Counted from the stretch's first letter, positions 46,747 to 60,230 are shown. The stretch is DNA of 64,000 nt from Cryptomeria japonica (GCF_030272615.1 NC_081413.1:22384501-22448500); one strand, 5' to 3'. Translations and numbers: made by a program. Notes: generated from the sequence alone by a model not told the origin.

Positions 46747-47627
46747 ATGATGAAGAGGGAAGGTCCAAAGTTTAACAAGGAAAATTTCAGTATATGGAAA
46801 GATAGGATGAAGATATTCATCAGAAGCATGGGTGCTCAACACTGGAGTTATGTTGAGAATGTCTATTTTGTCCCTACTGGTACTCTCACCGATGACCAAA
46901 AGAGAGAGATACAAGAAAATGGGCAAGTCATGGAAGCCCTCATTAGTAGTCTATCTGACATTGAGTTTATTGATGTTCAGGACAAGGTAAATCCCAAGGA
47001 GGTATGGGATGCTCTTGAAAATATCTATGGTGGTGATGAACATGTAAAACAGGGTAAGGAAGAAAGCCTGAGAGGGAAGTTTGAAGATATGCGGATGGTT
47101 GAAGGTGAGACCATTCAGTAGTATGGAATAAGAATCAAAACTGTTGTTGGAGAAATCAAGAGTGCAGGTGGTAAAATAAAAGATTCCACTGTGGTAAGCA
47201 AAGTCCTGAGATCCCTGTTGCCTTTCTATGCAATAAGGGTTTTTGCTATTCAGGAGTTGAGATCAATAGACAAGACTAAGGTATCCTTGGACTCCATTAT
47301 AACCAAGCTGATAGCCTATGAGCTAAATAGTTTTGATGGCAGTGTTCAAAAGACTGAATCAACATTTAAAGCCTCTGCTTTACCATCCAAAAAAGGAAAA
47401 GAAGCTAGCACTAGTGGTGAACCTAGTTAGAGCAAAGAAATGAATGATGAGGAGATTCTGATGGCATTTGAATCTCTCCTTGCCAGGAAGCTTCCTAAAG
47501 GAACCGGTAAATACTAAGGTAAGCTACCTTTGAAATGCTTTTCTTGTAGCTGGATAGGACATATTGCTATAAACTGTCCTAATGGTGGTAACAAGGAAAA
47601 ACCAGAAAGGTTTAGGAAATTCAAATG
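46747..47627 (+). pseudogene. Copia gag, element B
   Basis: The ATG at 46747 opens MMKREGPKFNKENF. It carries the same W-x-x-R-M and EVWDALENIYGG blocks as element A. The zinc knuckle near 47536 reads CFSCSWIGHIAINC, with all four ligands intact. Stops are TAG 47119, TAG 47428, TAA 47515 and TGA 47626. The reading frame changes relative to pol at about 47624, where element A stays in one frame; the local sequence differs by two bases in length. Confidence 0.87.
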
Positions 47628-50600
47628 AGTCAAAACAAGAGAAACTATTTTGTGGCAGATGATGAAGGTGTCACAAATGAGGAATCAAAAGATGAAGAGA
47701 ATGAAGACATTGTGTTTGTTGCTGTAAAGGAACATGTGGAATACAAGAAGGCTCTTGTCTCCAAGTTTGATAATTCCAATGAGTGGATCATTGACAATGG
47801 TTGTTCTCACCATATGACAGGTGACTGGAGCATGTTTCTATCCTTGCAGGAGTATGATGGTGGTGTGGTTCGCATTGGCAATGATGCACCATGCATGGTC
47901 AAAGGAAGAGGGTCCATCTCTCTGAATGGAAAGAGTAGTGCTGACAATGTGTACTGGGTTGATGGTCTCAGACACAACCTTCTGAGTGTTGCCCAGCTGA
48001 ATGACAGTGGCCTCACTCTGGAATTCAAGAATGGAGTTTGCAGAATCAAAGGAAAAGATGGTGAATTGGTGGCCACCGGCATGTAGACCAAAGGTAACCT
48101 ATTTCATTTGAATGCAAATATAAGTACATGTCTTATGGCTGAGCTTTATGATAGCTGGATATGGCATAGGAGAGTCTGCCATGTAAACTTTGATAACATT
48201 GTGAAGGCTAGTAAGATCAAGGCCATTAGAGGGTTGCCCGTGCTAAGAAAACCGGATAATACCTTGTGCAGAGAGTTTTAATTGGAGAAAATGTCTTCCT
48301 CAACCTTTAAAGGTAAATCTTTCACTATTGACAACTTGCTTGATCTTGTGCATACTGATTTGTGTGGTCCTATGAAAACTAGAAGTGTGCAGGGTGATAG
48401 GTACTTTATGATTCTCACTGATGACTGCTCAAGAATGATGTGGGTCACATTCTTGAAAGACAAGTCTGAAGCTTTTGTGAAATTCAAAGCTTTCAGAGCA
48501 TTAGTGGAGAAGGAAAGTAGTAAAAGGATCAAGTGTCTCAGAATTGATCAAGGAGGGGAATTCACTTCCGGTGAATTCAACAAGTACTGTGAAGAATTTG
48601 GCTTCAAAAGGCAACTGTCTACCCCCCGGACTCCACAGCAGAATGGCCTAGCAGAGAGGAAGAACCAGACTATGGTTGAAGTAGCTAAAACCATGTTGAT
48701 TCAAGGAAAGGTAGCTCACACCTTTTGGAGAGAAGCGGTGAGCACTGCAGTCTACACAATGAACTGGGTACTCATCAAGAAAGGTAAGGACAAAACTCCT
48801 TATGAGTATTGGACTAGTAACACACCTGTGGTTAGCTACTTTAGGGTATTTGGTAGCAAATATTACATCAAGAGGAGTGAACATCAGAGTAAATTTGAAG
48901 CTAAATGTGATGAGGGAATATTCCTAGGATATTCCACCAAGAGTAAAGCTTTCAAGTGTTACAACAATAGGACTCACAGAATTATGGAAAGTATCAATGT
49001 AAGAGTTGATGAATCCTTTGAGAAAACTGAGGAAGCCGGTAGTGCGCAAGCTGTAAATGAACCGGTTAAAACTTTTTGGGAACTAGTTGTCAGTCAACCA
49101 AGTACCAGTAACAGTGTTCCTGAACCGGTGAATGCTGATGCTAATGCTGATGAAGATGAGGATGAATAGGAAAAGCAAGAAGAACCTGTCAAGACCATTC
49201 CTTGGTATGTCAAGTTGAATCATGATCCTAAGCATATCATAGGAGATAAGGATGCAGGAATCCTTACAAGAAGAAAGGTCAGAGAAAACTCATGTATGAT
49301 CTCTGAATTTGAGCCTAAATCATTCAAAGAGGCTCATAAAGATCGAGACTGGATCAAGGCAATGGAGGAGGAACTTGAACAGATATAGAAAAATGGTACA
49401 TGGTCCTTGGTACCTAGACCAAAGCATAGAAATGTCACTAGCACCAAATGGGTGTTCAGAAACAAGCTGAATAAGGGTGGCATAGTGATTAGGAACAAAG
49501 CCAGATTGGTGTGCAAAGGATATGCTCAAGAAGAAGGAGAAGACTATGGAGAAACCTTTGCTCCTGTAGCAAGATTGGAAGGAGTTCGTATGCTTCTTGC
49601 ATATGCAGCTTTTAAAGGGTTCAAAGTATATCAAATGGATGTAAAATCTGCATTCCTAAATGGTGTACTTGAAGAGGAGGTGTATATAGAGAAACCAGAT
49701 GGGTTTTCCCTTTCTGAAGACAGTGATATGGTGTGCAGGCTACATAAAGCCTTATATGGTCTAAAGCAAGCACCTAGGGCATGGTATGAGCACCTACATT
49801 CCCATCTTGTGAAGATTGGATTTGAGAGAACAAGTGAAGATAGAAATATCTACTTGAAGTCTGAAGGAGATTAGATCTTGATCTATGAGGTTTTTGTTGA
49901 TGACATTATCTTTGGTGGAGATGACAAGATGAGTCATGAGTTTGCTAATGAGATGAAGCAAGAGTTTGAGATGTCACTCATAGGGGAGATTAAGTTCTTC
50001 ATTGGACTGTAGATCCAGCAGATGAAAGATGAAATCTTTATCACTTTGTCCAGATATGTCAAAGAGGTGTTGAAGACCTTTGGCATGGAAGATAGCAAAC
50101 CGGTTGGTACACTGATGGTGATCGCTTGCAAATTGACAAAAGAGGATAATTCCACACTAGTTGATGAGAAGGAATACCGATCAATGATTGGTAAGCTACA
50201 TTATGTAGTGCATAGCAGGCCAGATATTGCACATGCAGTCGGCATTACTGCAAGGTTCCAGAAAAGTCCAAGAGAATCCCAGTTGGTTGCAGTCAAGTGG
50301 ATTCTTAGGTATTTGAAGGGAACAGTTGACTATGGATTATGGTACCCATACAACAATGATTTCATTCTAAAAGTATTCACAGACGCTGATTGGGTAGGTA
50401 ATGTGGATGACCGGAAAAGCACAACCGGTGGTGCATTCTTTCTTGGTGGTAGACTCGTCTCATGGATAAGTAAAAAGTAGAGTTGTATCTCTCAGTCTAC
50501 AACGGAAGCGGAGTATGTTGCAACTTTCATGAACTGCACTCAGACAATCTGGATGAAGCATGTTTTAAATGGCTTCAAAATCCCTGTATCTGAATCGGTA

Positions 50601-50846
50601 AGTATATTCTATGATAACACAAGTGCTATCAATATCTCAAAGAATCCATTTTTACATTCTAGAACCAAGCATTTTGAGCTTAAGTATCATTTCTTGAGGG
50701 AAAAGTTTCAGAATAAAGAGATTGCACTAGAACATGTTTCCAATAAAAAGCATTTAGCAAACATATTCACCAAGCCTCTCCCAAAGACTACATTTGTGCA
50801 CTTAAGAGGTGAATTGGGGGTACTGCCCCTTCAGGAGGTGAACTAA
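47625..50846 (+). pseudogene. Copia pol, element B
   Basis: The protease motif is WIIDNGCSHHM, with D-N-G replacing the expected D-S/T-G. In the integrase zinc region the last Cys is lost (CREF then TAA at 48279). The integrase core keeps HTDLCGP, RIDQGGEF and AERKN, with the PQQNG motif intact. RT has DVKSAFLNG and VFVDDIIFGG. RNase H has TDADW, EAEY and DNTSAI. It ends at TAA 50844. Internal stops are TAG 48084, TAA 48279, TAG 49167, a TAG near 49386, TAG 49872, TAG 50010 and TAG 50478. The last three coincide with 33037, 33175 and 33643 of element A. Confidence 0.9.
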
Positions 50847-51076
50847 AAGTATTTGTTCCACATCAGTCAAGTATTGCATAGTCAAATTTTTGTTGATTAA
50901 TGTGTTGAAGGATGCTACTCGTCAGTGGGAGCAGCATAATGGAAGAAGGATGCTTGTGTCTCCACTTTGGCATTGTTGTCAAAGGGGGAGAAGGAGTGAA
51001 GCGGAAAAGATATCTGCAGAAAATGGGGGAGAAGATGTGAAGGGAAAAGATATCTTTGTATATTGCCATCAATGCC

Positions 51077-51087
51077 AAAGGGGGAGA
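51077..51087 (+). other. Polypurine tract, element B
   Basis: AAAGGGGGAGA, one base before the 3' LTR and identical to that of element C. Confidence 0.88.
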
Positions 51088-51088
51088 T

Positions 51089-52691
51089 TGTTGGCATTAT
51101 GTGAACCGATATAAGGACATAATGATATTGTATGTTGTCATTGATGTCAATATGTGAAATGAAGTGAACCGGCATATGTGATATGTGAGAAGAGAGAACT
51201 AGCATATGTGTGAATCGGTATATATGCCAAAGTGAAGCGGTGTATTTGCTCAAGGTAAACCGGCATGTAGTTATGGGAACCAACACATGGAAGCTTTGTA
51301 TGGCTACCAGTTGGTAGGTAGTTTCCACTTCAGGATTTCCGGTTGGAGTACCTCAAGCCTTTGTGACTCAATTAGTGATCTTTGTGTGATGAGTTAGCAC
51401 TATAATGGAGAACAGGTGGTGTTGCCACATAAGCCCTGTGTGCGTGAAGGATCTTGCATGAATAAGACTATTCTTATCTACCTCGGGAATGTGCGCAGTT
51501 TGTTAAATGGTGATAACGCGTGATGGGTTATCGGCTGCCATGAAATTGATGGATAATAGATGATGGAGAATGTCTTGAGATCAATTCAAGATTGTTGCAT
51601 TTAATGCAGTATGATTCAACGGTCAGGATTGAATCGCTTGAGTTGCTTGACCTAACAGGTTTAGGGTTTAGGGTTTTTGCTACCGACCTATCTGTTTCCT
51701 ATAAGGTCGATGTTGTGTTTCTTTCTAAGGTTGTTGGCAAAAGTTGTGTGTGTCTTTCCAAGGGAAGTGATACGTGATTCTTTCTAGACCAAAGGAGAGA
51801 AGAGATACCTGCAAAGTGAATGTGCAGAAGGTGAAGAGAAGCCAAAACGGATCTACATTAGCATTTGAGTGTTGTTACCAGGTCATTGTAATTCCTATTG
51901 ATCTTTAACCACTTTAACAGTTGTGAAATCCCTTAACAAGGTAGCCTTAACCGACTTGATACAAATCCCTTAACAGGGTAGCTTTAACCAGCTTGATTCA
52001 AATCCCTTAAAAGGATAACTCAAAGTTATTGAGTTCTAGGAAGCTATAGAGCTCTGGAGATCCTTTAGCTTTTGAGTTCTTTAAATCCTCTAACAAGGTA
52101 ACCCTAACTAGGTTTAACCCTTAACCGGGTATTGTAGCCATCCCTTAACTGGGTGATCCCTAACAGGATCAGTTCCTAGCAGAACCTATTGTAATGTCTT
52201 TAACCGGACAAGGCTCCTAACAGAGCAGACTTCTAAAGAATTCAAAAAGCAGCTTGTGGGTATTCATCCCCACCGTGGTTTTTCCCAGTTGGGTTTCCAC
52301 GTGAAAATTATGTGTGTCATGTGTGATGCTTTTATCTTGTGATGCTTTGTTATTTCATGTTGAGCATATGATGGTTCTGTATTTTATGCCTGTCTATAAA
52401 ACATATTGAACTACCTATTGTGAAGATCTGATGATAGTTTACCTATTCATGCATGAGGGTGTAATGGTACTATAGTATTGAGCTAAGAGGAAAGGTTAGT
52501 GAGTAACCGGTTTATGATTGTTTTAATTATTCTAGGTCTTACCGGTTGCACTTTGTTTCAACCAATGTCACTGCTTGCCAATCACTTGGAGTATTTGATG
52601 ACAAACCAGTTTTGGATAGTATTTTGCCTATACTGATTCACCCCCCCTCTTAGTACTGGTTTGGTACTAATCGTTCATCATTGAGTTATCA
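51089..52691 (+). repeat. 3' LTR of element B
   Basis: 1603 bp, TGTTGGCATTATG...TTATCA. It contains the GTTTAGGGTTTAGGG word at 51659-51673 and the CCCTTAAC-centred array at about 51925-52210. Confidence 0.92.
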
Positions 52692-55600
52692 ATCGTTAGG
52701 GGCCATATGGTGTCCTAAGGGGTCGTAGGATATAATATGACCCCTTAGGAAACCATAGGACCCAAAGCGACCCAATATGGTGTTAGAATGGGTCGTATGG
52801 TGTTTAAGGGGTCATAAGGGATCATGGGACACCATATGACCCCTAAGGACAACATAAGACCCCTTATGACACCATATGGTGTCGTTAGGGGTCATATGGT
52901 GTCCTGTGACACCATACCACCCCTTAAGACACCAAATTGTGTTGTTATGGGTCATATGGTGTGCTAAGGGGTTGTAGGACACAATATGACCCCTTATGAC
53001 ACAATATAACCCAGAGATACCCAATATGGTGTCATTAGGGGTCATATGGTGTGCTAAGGGGTCATATGACACAATGTGACCCATAACAACCAAATATGAT
53101 GTGTTAAGGGGTCATATGGTATCATAAGGGGTCATAGGACACCATAGGACACCTTATGAAATGATATGGTGTTGTTAGGGGTCATATGGTGTCCTAAGGG
53201 GTCATAGGACATAATATGATCCCTTAAGACACCATAGGGCCCAAAGCGACTCAATATGGTGTCATAACGGGTCATATGGTGTCCTAAGGGGTGATAAGGG
53301 TTGATGGGACACCATATGACACCTAAGGAGAACATAAGACCCCTTATGACACAATATGGTGTTGTTAGTGGTCATATGGTGCCCATGAGGGTCATATGGT
53401 GTCCTAGGACACCATATGACCTCTTATGATACTAAATTGTGTCGGTATGGGTCATATGGTGTCCTAATGGGTTATAAGACACAATATGACATCTTAGGAC
53501 ACAATATGACCCAAAGCGACCTAATATGGTGTCATTAGGGGTCATATGGTGTCCATAGGGGTCATATGGTGTCCTCAGACACCATATGACCTCTTAAGAC
53601 ACTAAATTGTGTTGGTGTGGGTCATATGGTGTCCTAACGGGTCATAGGACACAATATGACCCCTTAGGACACAATATGACACAAAACAACCTAATATGGT
53701 GTCATTAGGGGTCATATGGTGTTCTAAGGGGTTCCTAGGGTTCATGGGAGACCATATGAATCCTAAGGACAACATACAACCCCTTATGAGACCATATGGT
53801 GTCATTAGGGGTCATATGGTGTCCATAGGGGTGATATGGTGTCCATAGGGGTGATATGGTGTCCTAAGACACCATCTGACCCCTTAAGGCACCAAATTGT
53901 GTTGTTATGGGTCATATGGTGTCCTTAGGGGTCATAGGACACAGTATGACCCCTTAGGATACAATATGACCCAAAGCGACCCAATATAGTGTCATAAGGG
54001 GTCATATGGTGTCCTAAGGGGTCATATGATGTCTTAAAGGGGTCATATGACACAATATGACCCATTAGGACATCATATGACTCATAATGACCAAATATGG
54101 TGTCTTAAGGGGTCATATGGTGTCCGAAGGGGCTGTAGGACACCATAGGACCCCTTATGACACCATATGGTGTCATTAGGGGTGATATGGTGTCCAAAGG
54201 ATTCATAAGACATAATATGACCCCTTAGCACACAATAGGGCCCAAAGCGATCCAATATGGTGTGATAACAAGTCGTATGGTGTCCTAAGGGGTGATAAGA
54301 GTTCATGGGACACCATATGACCCCTAAGGACAACATAAGACCCCTTATGACACCATATGGTGTCGTTAGTGGTCATATGGTGTCCATAGGGGTGATATGG
54401 TGTCCTAGAACACCATATGACCTCTGAAGATACCAAATTGTGTCGGTATGGGTCATATGGTGTCCTAACGGGTCATAGGACACAATATGACCCCTTAGGA
54501 CACAATATGACCCAAAGTGACCTAATATGGTGTCATTAGCGGTCATATGGTGTCCTAAGGGGTCATTAGGGTTCATGGGACACCATATGACTCCTAAGGA
54601 CAACATACGACCCCTTATGTCACCATATAGTGTCGTTAGGGGTCATATGGTGTCCATAGGGTTCATATGACCCCTTAAGACAACAAATTGTGTTGTTATG
54701 GGTCATATGGTGTCCTAAGGGGTTGTAGGACACAATATGACCCCTTAGGACACAATATGACCCCTTAGGACAAAATATGAGCCAAAGCGACTCAATATGG
54801 TGTCATAAGGGGTGATATGGTGTCCTAAGGGGTCATAGGATGTCTTAAAGGGGTCATATGACACAATATGACCCATTAGGACATAATATGACCCATAATG
54901 ACCAAATATAGTGTCTTAAGGGGTCATATGGTTTCCTAAGGGGTCGTAGGACACCATATGACCCCTTATGACACCATATGGTGTCATTAGGGGTCATATG
55001 GTGTCCTAAGGGGTCGTAGGACATAATATAACCCCTTAGCACATAATAGGGCCCAAAGCAACCCAATATGGTGTCATAACGGGTCGTATGGTGTCCTAAA
55101 GAGTCATAAGGGTTCATGGGACACCATATGATCCCTAAGGACAACATAAGAGCCCTTATGACACCATATGGTGTCGTTAGGGATCATATGGTGTCCATAG
55201 GGGTTGTATGGTGTGCTAGGACACCATATGAGCCCTTAAGACACCAAATTGTGTCGTTATGTGTCATATGGTGTCCTAACGAGTCGTAGGACACAATATG
55301 ACCCCTTGAGACACAATATGACCCAAAGCGACCCAATATGGTGTCATTAGGGGTCATATGGTGTCTTAAGGTGTCATAAGGGTTCATGGGACACCTTGTG
55401 ACCCCTAAGGACAACATATGACCCCTTATGACACCATATGGTGTTGTTAGGGGTCATATGGTGTCCTAGGACACCATATGACCCCTTAAAACACCAAATT
55501 GTGTTGTTATGGGTCATATGGTGTCCTAAGGGGTCGTAGGACACAATATAATCCCTTAGGACACCATATGACCTAAAGCAAGCCAATATGGTAACATTAG

Positions 55601-55902
55601 CGGTCATATGGTATCCTAAGGGGTCATATGATGTCTGAAAGGGTTTATATGACACAATATGACCCACTAGGACATAATATGACCCATAATGGCCAAATAT
55701 GGTGTCTTAAGGGGTCATATGGGTTCATGGGACACCATATGACCCCTAAGGACAATATCGTATATTGTCCTTAGGGGTCATATGGTGTCCATAGGAATCA
55801 TATGGTGTCCTAGGACACCATAGGCGACCCCTTAGGACACTAAATTGTGTCGTTATGGGTCATATGGTGTCCTAAGTGGTTGTAGGACACAATATGACCC
55901 AA
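52692..55902. repeat. Satellite array II, right part
   Basis: Inverted monomers. The first 1.86 kb repeats 35857-37690; the rest continues the array to the CT tract without further insertion. The array ends with AATATGACCCAAATCTCTC, the same closing words as array I. Confidence 0.95.
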
Positions 55903-56053
55903 ATCTCTCTCTCTCTCTGTCTCTCTCTCCTCCTCTTTCTCTCTCTCTTTCTCACCTAATCTCTCTCTCTCTCTCTCCCCCTCCTCTCTCCCCCTCCTCT
56001 CTCTCTCTCTCTCCTCCTCCTCCTCCTCTCTCTCTCTCTCTCTCTTCCTCTTC

Positions 56054-56095
<42 letters not shown>
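55903..56095. repeat. (CT)n tract closing satellite II
   Basis: Pyrimidine-only sequence with CTCCTCCTC interruptions. It is followed by TTAAAATATGACTAATA, which is homologous to the right side of arrays I and III. Confidence 0.95.
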
Positions 56096-56096
<1 letters not shown>

Positions 56097-56412
56097 AAAA
56101 TATGACTAATATAATTCGATATCCAATTTCTGCCATTGCCATTAATGTGGCAGTTTAGTAAAAAAATGGCGACAACAGGAAAATTTTTGGGGACTACAAA
56201 TTTATACATTAAAATCGGATATCCGATTTTTGTACATAAAAAAGAGCCTTGTGGGCCATTTTGTGGATTCCAATGGCCCACAATCTGCATATTCTATTTT
56301 TTGTTGACAATCAGGGGTGTTCAGACAGGTTGAGACAAATTTGCACTTTTGGGAGATTCTTAAAGTCAAATCTTACATTGTCAATCATGTAGGAGCATTT
56401 GTGTGTAGGGAA

Positions 56413-57615
56413 ATGGGGAGTAGTAGTCGTCGGAAGTCTAAATGCAAAAGAAAAATTTTAAATGACCAAATTAAAGTGTATAGAGAAAGAGATAGAGAAT
56501 GTCATAGGAGGAGAAGACAAGGTATGTTAAATATTGCTAATGTTACTTCAAGTGAAGAGGAAATTGAATTTGATAATGTGCCACAAGTTATTGAAATTGA
56601 AAATGTAGATTTTGAAAGTGAAATTTTTGAAAATGTTGAAAGTGATAATGAAAATGCTAAACATGTGGAAAATTTTGACATAGGAGGTGAAAATGTGTAA
56701 AACTTTAACATTGAAGGTGGAATTTCTCAACCAAGTGAACCATATGTAACACCTAATTACTTTAGAAATGAAGATCCTCTCATGGATGAAAGATAAATTC
56801 CAAATCCAAGACCTTCAAGAACCCCAAAATGGTTATTTGAAATCGATGAGAATATTATTGTGAATCTTGAAGGTGAGAGGTCAACAAGAACCGTTCGATT
56901 GTGGGCTACACAACTTTTCAACAAAATTTTTGCAATAAGACATTGACTGAGCAATACCAACTCTTTGTTCAATTGCTAAAGATGATAAATATGAGACCAT
57001 TGCTAAACAAATTGAATATTCGTATGAATAAGAAGATGGAGATAAATTCTATTATTACAAAAAATATATTTGATGCTCTCAATTCTATTGGAAAGAATAC
57101 CAAAGAAAGAGATAAGAGAGCCGCTCGAAGAGTGATTACAACCTCCTTAGTAAGCCATCAATTGAGGAAGGCTCATCAAATGAGACAAACTTGTGTTGAT
57201 TTTAACATAAACCATAAAAATTTGGATAGAGCATTTGCACGAAGACAAAGACTTGACAATCCAATTCAACAAGATGCATGGGCTTTTGGTGGGAGGCTTC
57301 CACGTGTTGATAGAAAGTTGACTGACAATGTGAAGGAGGAGATTCAACAATTTTGGCACTCTAATTCTAGAGTGTCACCCAATGTAAAGGATGTTTTGAA
57401 ATTAAGAATCGGCAACTAAGACCGCACACCACATCCCAAACATTTCTTGGAATCAAGCCAAACAATGTTGTACAATTTTTTTTTTTCTGAATTACATCCA
57501 ACTTTGCAAATATCACAAAGGGCCTTTGAATCTTTGAAACCATTTTATTGTGTTCCTCTTAAGATTCACAATAATTGTTGTTGCAAGTACCATGTGGAGT
57601 TTTCAATGTACCATG
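56413..57615 (+). pseudogene. Gene B, module II copy (N-terminal half)
   Basis: The ATG at 56413 opens MGSSSRRKSKCKRK; the frame is also open upstream to 56317, but this ATG is common to all copies. Present are the basic start, the acidic FESE/NEN repeats, TPKWLFEID, ITTSLVSHQLRKAH, FGGRLPRVD, SPNVKD, SSQTMLYNFF and the intact NCCCKYHVEF motif. Stops at 56698 and 57417 and a slip near 56930 break it. At about 57615, just after SMYHE, the gene is cut and joined to spacer III. The catalytic DDE half is missing entirely. Confidence 0.7.
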
Positions 57616-58512
57616 AGGGTATGTGTAGGATCATTGTGTGCCAAAACAAGCCCTTAAGTGGCAATGAAATTTTAAAAAAATCAGAGTTATGCAACTTGAC
57701 ATGAAAATTTGAATAAGTTTTGAACATTATTTTTAAAATATGTAAGAAGAGAATATATATAAAATTGAATGTAGTTTCTAAGCTACTAGTTGTTTTTTGG
57801 AAAAAAAAAACCCTATTTCATGAAAATTTCAAATTTCAATGCAGTGGTACTAAAATTTCAAGAAAAAAATAAGAAGTAGACGTATGTCTGACCACCCTAA
57901 TCATAGTCAAATCTTAGTATTTTTTAAAAATATTTATAATATAAGTATTAGACTCATGTCTGGATGTGACACATATTTTTTTTCAATTTTTTATGAATTA
58001 AATAATTATTTATGATTTTTTTACTACAGCATTTCAGAAATTCGGAAACTCCTACGTCTGACCACCTTAACTTGGTCAGAACCTTATGAATTTTTTTTTT
58101 TAATTTTTTTTCCCTATAATAGATGAAGCATAGGATGTGACACATGTTTCTGTTTCAAAAAATGTTATAACGTTTGAAAGTTATGAGTGTTTTTCAATCA
58201 GTATATCAATTAGGACTATTGTCAGAATTCAATTAGAAAATAAATAATAATTAAATACTAAAGTCGAAATAAGACAAGCCTTATATTGTTGGAAAGCTAG
58301 GAATGTCCTTAAAAAACCCTTTTCGTTTTATCAATTTTGGCTACAAAAAAAGTCATCGGCCACTAGTGTAAAGTCTGGAAAATCAAGGAATACTGAAAAA
58401 CACATTTTTTCAGTTGACTTTCCAGGCTTGTCACTTCCAAGCCTAATACCAAAGCATTCCCGAGCCGAAATTTGAAATTTGAAAATTTGAGTACAAAAAT
58501 CGGATATTGGAT
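57616..58512. other. Module spacer III
   Basis: Homologous to spacers I and II from GTATGTGTAGGATCAT onward, but no gene A lies to its left; gene B of module II is joined directly. It shares the extra segment near 58212-58285 with spacer II. No gene is seen. Confidence 0.7.
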
Positions 58513-58668
58513 AAAATCGGATATCAAATTTTATCCGATATCTGATTTTTGTACAAAAATCAGTGGTCCCCAAAGAATCCCTTTGCCACCATTTATGAAG
58601 TAAACTGCCACATGGCAGAAATCCGACATCTGATTAAATCAGATATTGGATTTTATTGGTCATATTTT

Positions 58669-58810
58669 AGAGAGAGAGATAAGGAGAGGGAGAGAGGGAG
58701 AAAGAGAGAGAGAGAGAGGAGGAGAGGGAGAGAGGGAGAGAGAGAGAGAGAGGAGGGGAGAGAGAGAGAGAGGGAGAGAGAGAGGGAGAGAGAGAGGGAG
58801 AGAGAGAGAG
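58669..58810. repeat. (GA)n tract opening satellite III
   Basis: Purine-only, ending GAGAGAGAGC directly before ATATGACCCC. It is the mirror of the CT tract at 59956. Confidence 0.95.
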
Positions 58811-59955
58811 CATATGACCCCTAATGACACAATTTGGTGTCTTAAGGGGTCCTATGGTTTTGTTAGGGGTCATATGGTGTCTTGGGACACCATAAGACCC
58901 CTTAAGACACCAAATCATGTCGTTAGGGGTCATATTGTGTCTTACGACCCATAACTATGATCCCTAATGATAGCTATGTGATATGGTGTCCCATTAACCC
59001 TTATGACCTCTCAGGACACCATATGACCCCTAAAGACACCATATTGGGTCTCTTTGGGTCATATTGTGTCCTAAGGGGTCATATTGTGGTCTATGACCCC
59101 TTAGGACACCATATGACCCCTAATGACATGATTTGGTGTCTTAAGGGGTCTTATGGTGTCGTTAGGGGTCATATGGTGTCGTTAGAGGTCATATGGCGTC
59201 CGTAGGGGTCATATGGTGTCTTGGGACACCATAGGACCCCTTGGGAAACAATATGACCCCTTAGGACACAATATGACCCAAAGCGACCCAATATGGTGTC
59301 ATTAGGGGTCATATGTTGTCCTAAGAGGTCATAAAGGTTCATGGGACACCATATGACCCCTATGGACACCATATGACCCCTACCGACACCATCAGACCCC
59401 TTAAGACACCAAATCATGTTGTTAGGGGTCATATGGTGTCTTGTGAAACCATAAGACCCCTTAAGATAGCAAATTCTATCATTACGGGTCATATTGTGTC
59501 CTACGACCCCGTAAGACACAATATGACCCCTAAAGACATGATTTGGTGTCTTAAGGGGTCCTATGGTGTCATATGGTGTCCCATGAACCCTTATGACCTC
59601 TTCGGACACCATATGACCCCTAGTGACACCATATTGGGTCGCTTTGGGTCATATTGTGTCCTAAGGGGTCATATTTTGTCTTAAGGGATCCTATGGTGTA
59701 AATATGACCCCTAACGATATGATTTGGTGTCTTAAGGGGTCATATGGTGTCTTGAGAGGTCATAAGAGTTCATGGGACACCATATCACATAACTATCATT
59801 AGGGGTCATAGTTATGGGTCGTAAGACATAATATGACCCCTAACGACATGATTTGGTGTCTTAAGGGGTCCTATGGTGTCCCAAGACACCATATGACCCC
59901 TAATGACACCATAAGTCCCCTTAAGACACCAAATTGTGTCATTAGGGGTCATATG
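58811..59955. repeat. Satellite array III
   Basis: About 1.15 kb of inverted monomers. Its two ends are reverse complements of each other. Internally, ACCATATTGGGTC followed by TTTGGGTCATATTGTGTCC occurs twice as a direct repeat (near 59038 and 59628). It is the shortest and most symmetric array. Confidence 0.95.
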
Positions 59956-60001
59956 CTCTCTCTCTCCTTCCTTCTCTCTCTCTCTCTCTCTCCCTCTCCT
60001 T

Positions 60002-60042
<41 letters not shown>

Positions 60043-60101
60043 TCTCTCTCCCTCTCCTCCTCTCTCTCTCTCTCCTCCCTCTACCTCTCTCCCTCCCTCT
60101 C

Positions 60102-60191
<90 letters not shown>

Positions 60192-60197
60192 CCTTCC

Positions 60198-60230
<33 letters not shown>

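Larger units (their letters stand above)
38554..52691 (+). mobile_element. Copia LTR retrotransposon B, interrupted by element C
   Basis: The duplicate of element A. Its 5' LTR starts at 38554, is split at 38626 by element C and resumes at 45187. Without C the element is about 7.58 kb. The flanks are GTCAT and ATCGT. gag and pol follow the same plan as A, with one frame change near 47624 and fewer stops. Three TAG codons are shared with A at equivalent positions. Confidence 0.92.
27440..54550. repeat. Tandem segmental duplication inside satellite II
   Basis: Copy 1 runs about 27440-37690 and copy 2 about 37690-54550. Matching landmarks keep constant offsets: 27445/37695 and 28324/38554 on the left (about +10230 to +10250), and 35857/52692, 36484/53303 and 36911/53734 on the right (about +16820 to +16835). 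The difference is explained by the 6555-bp nested element C in copy 2. Similarity to copy 1 ends at about 54550. The copia element was therefore duplicated with its flanks rather than inserted twice. Confidence 0.75.

Noticed and set aside
26809-55902. Satellite regularity suggesting a CRISPR array
   Set aside because: There are no unique spacers between constant repeats and no cas genes. Monomers are variable and inverted, in a plant context.
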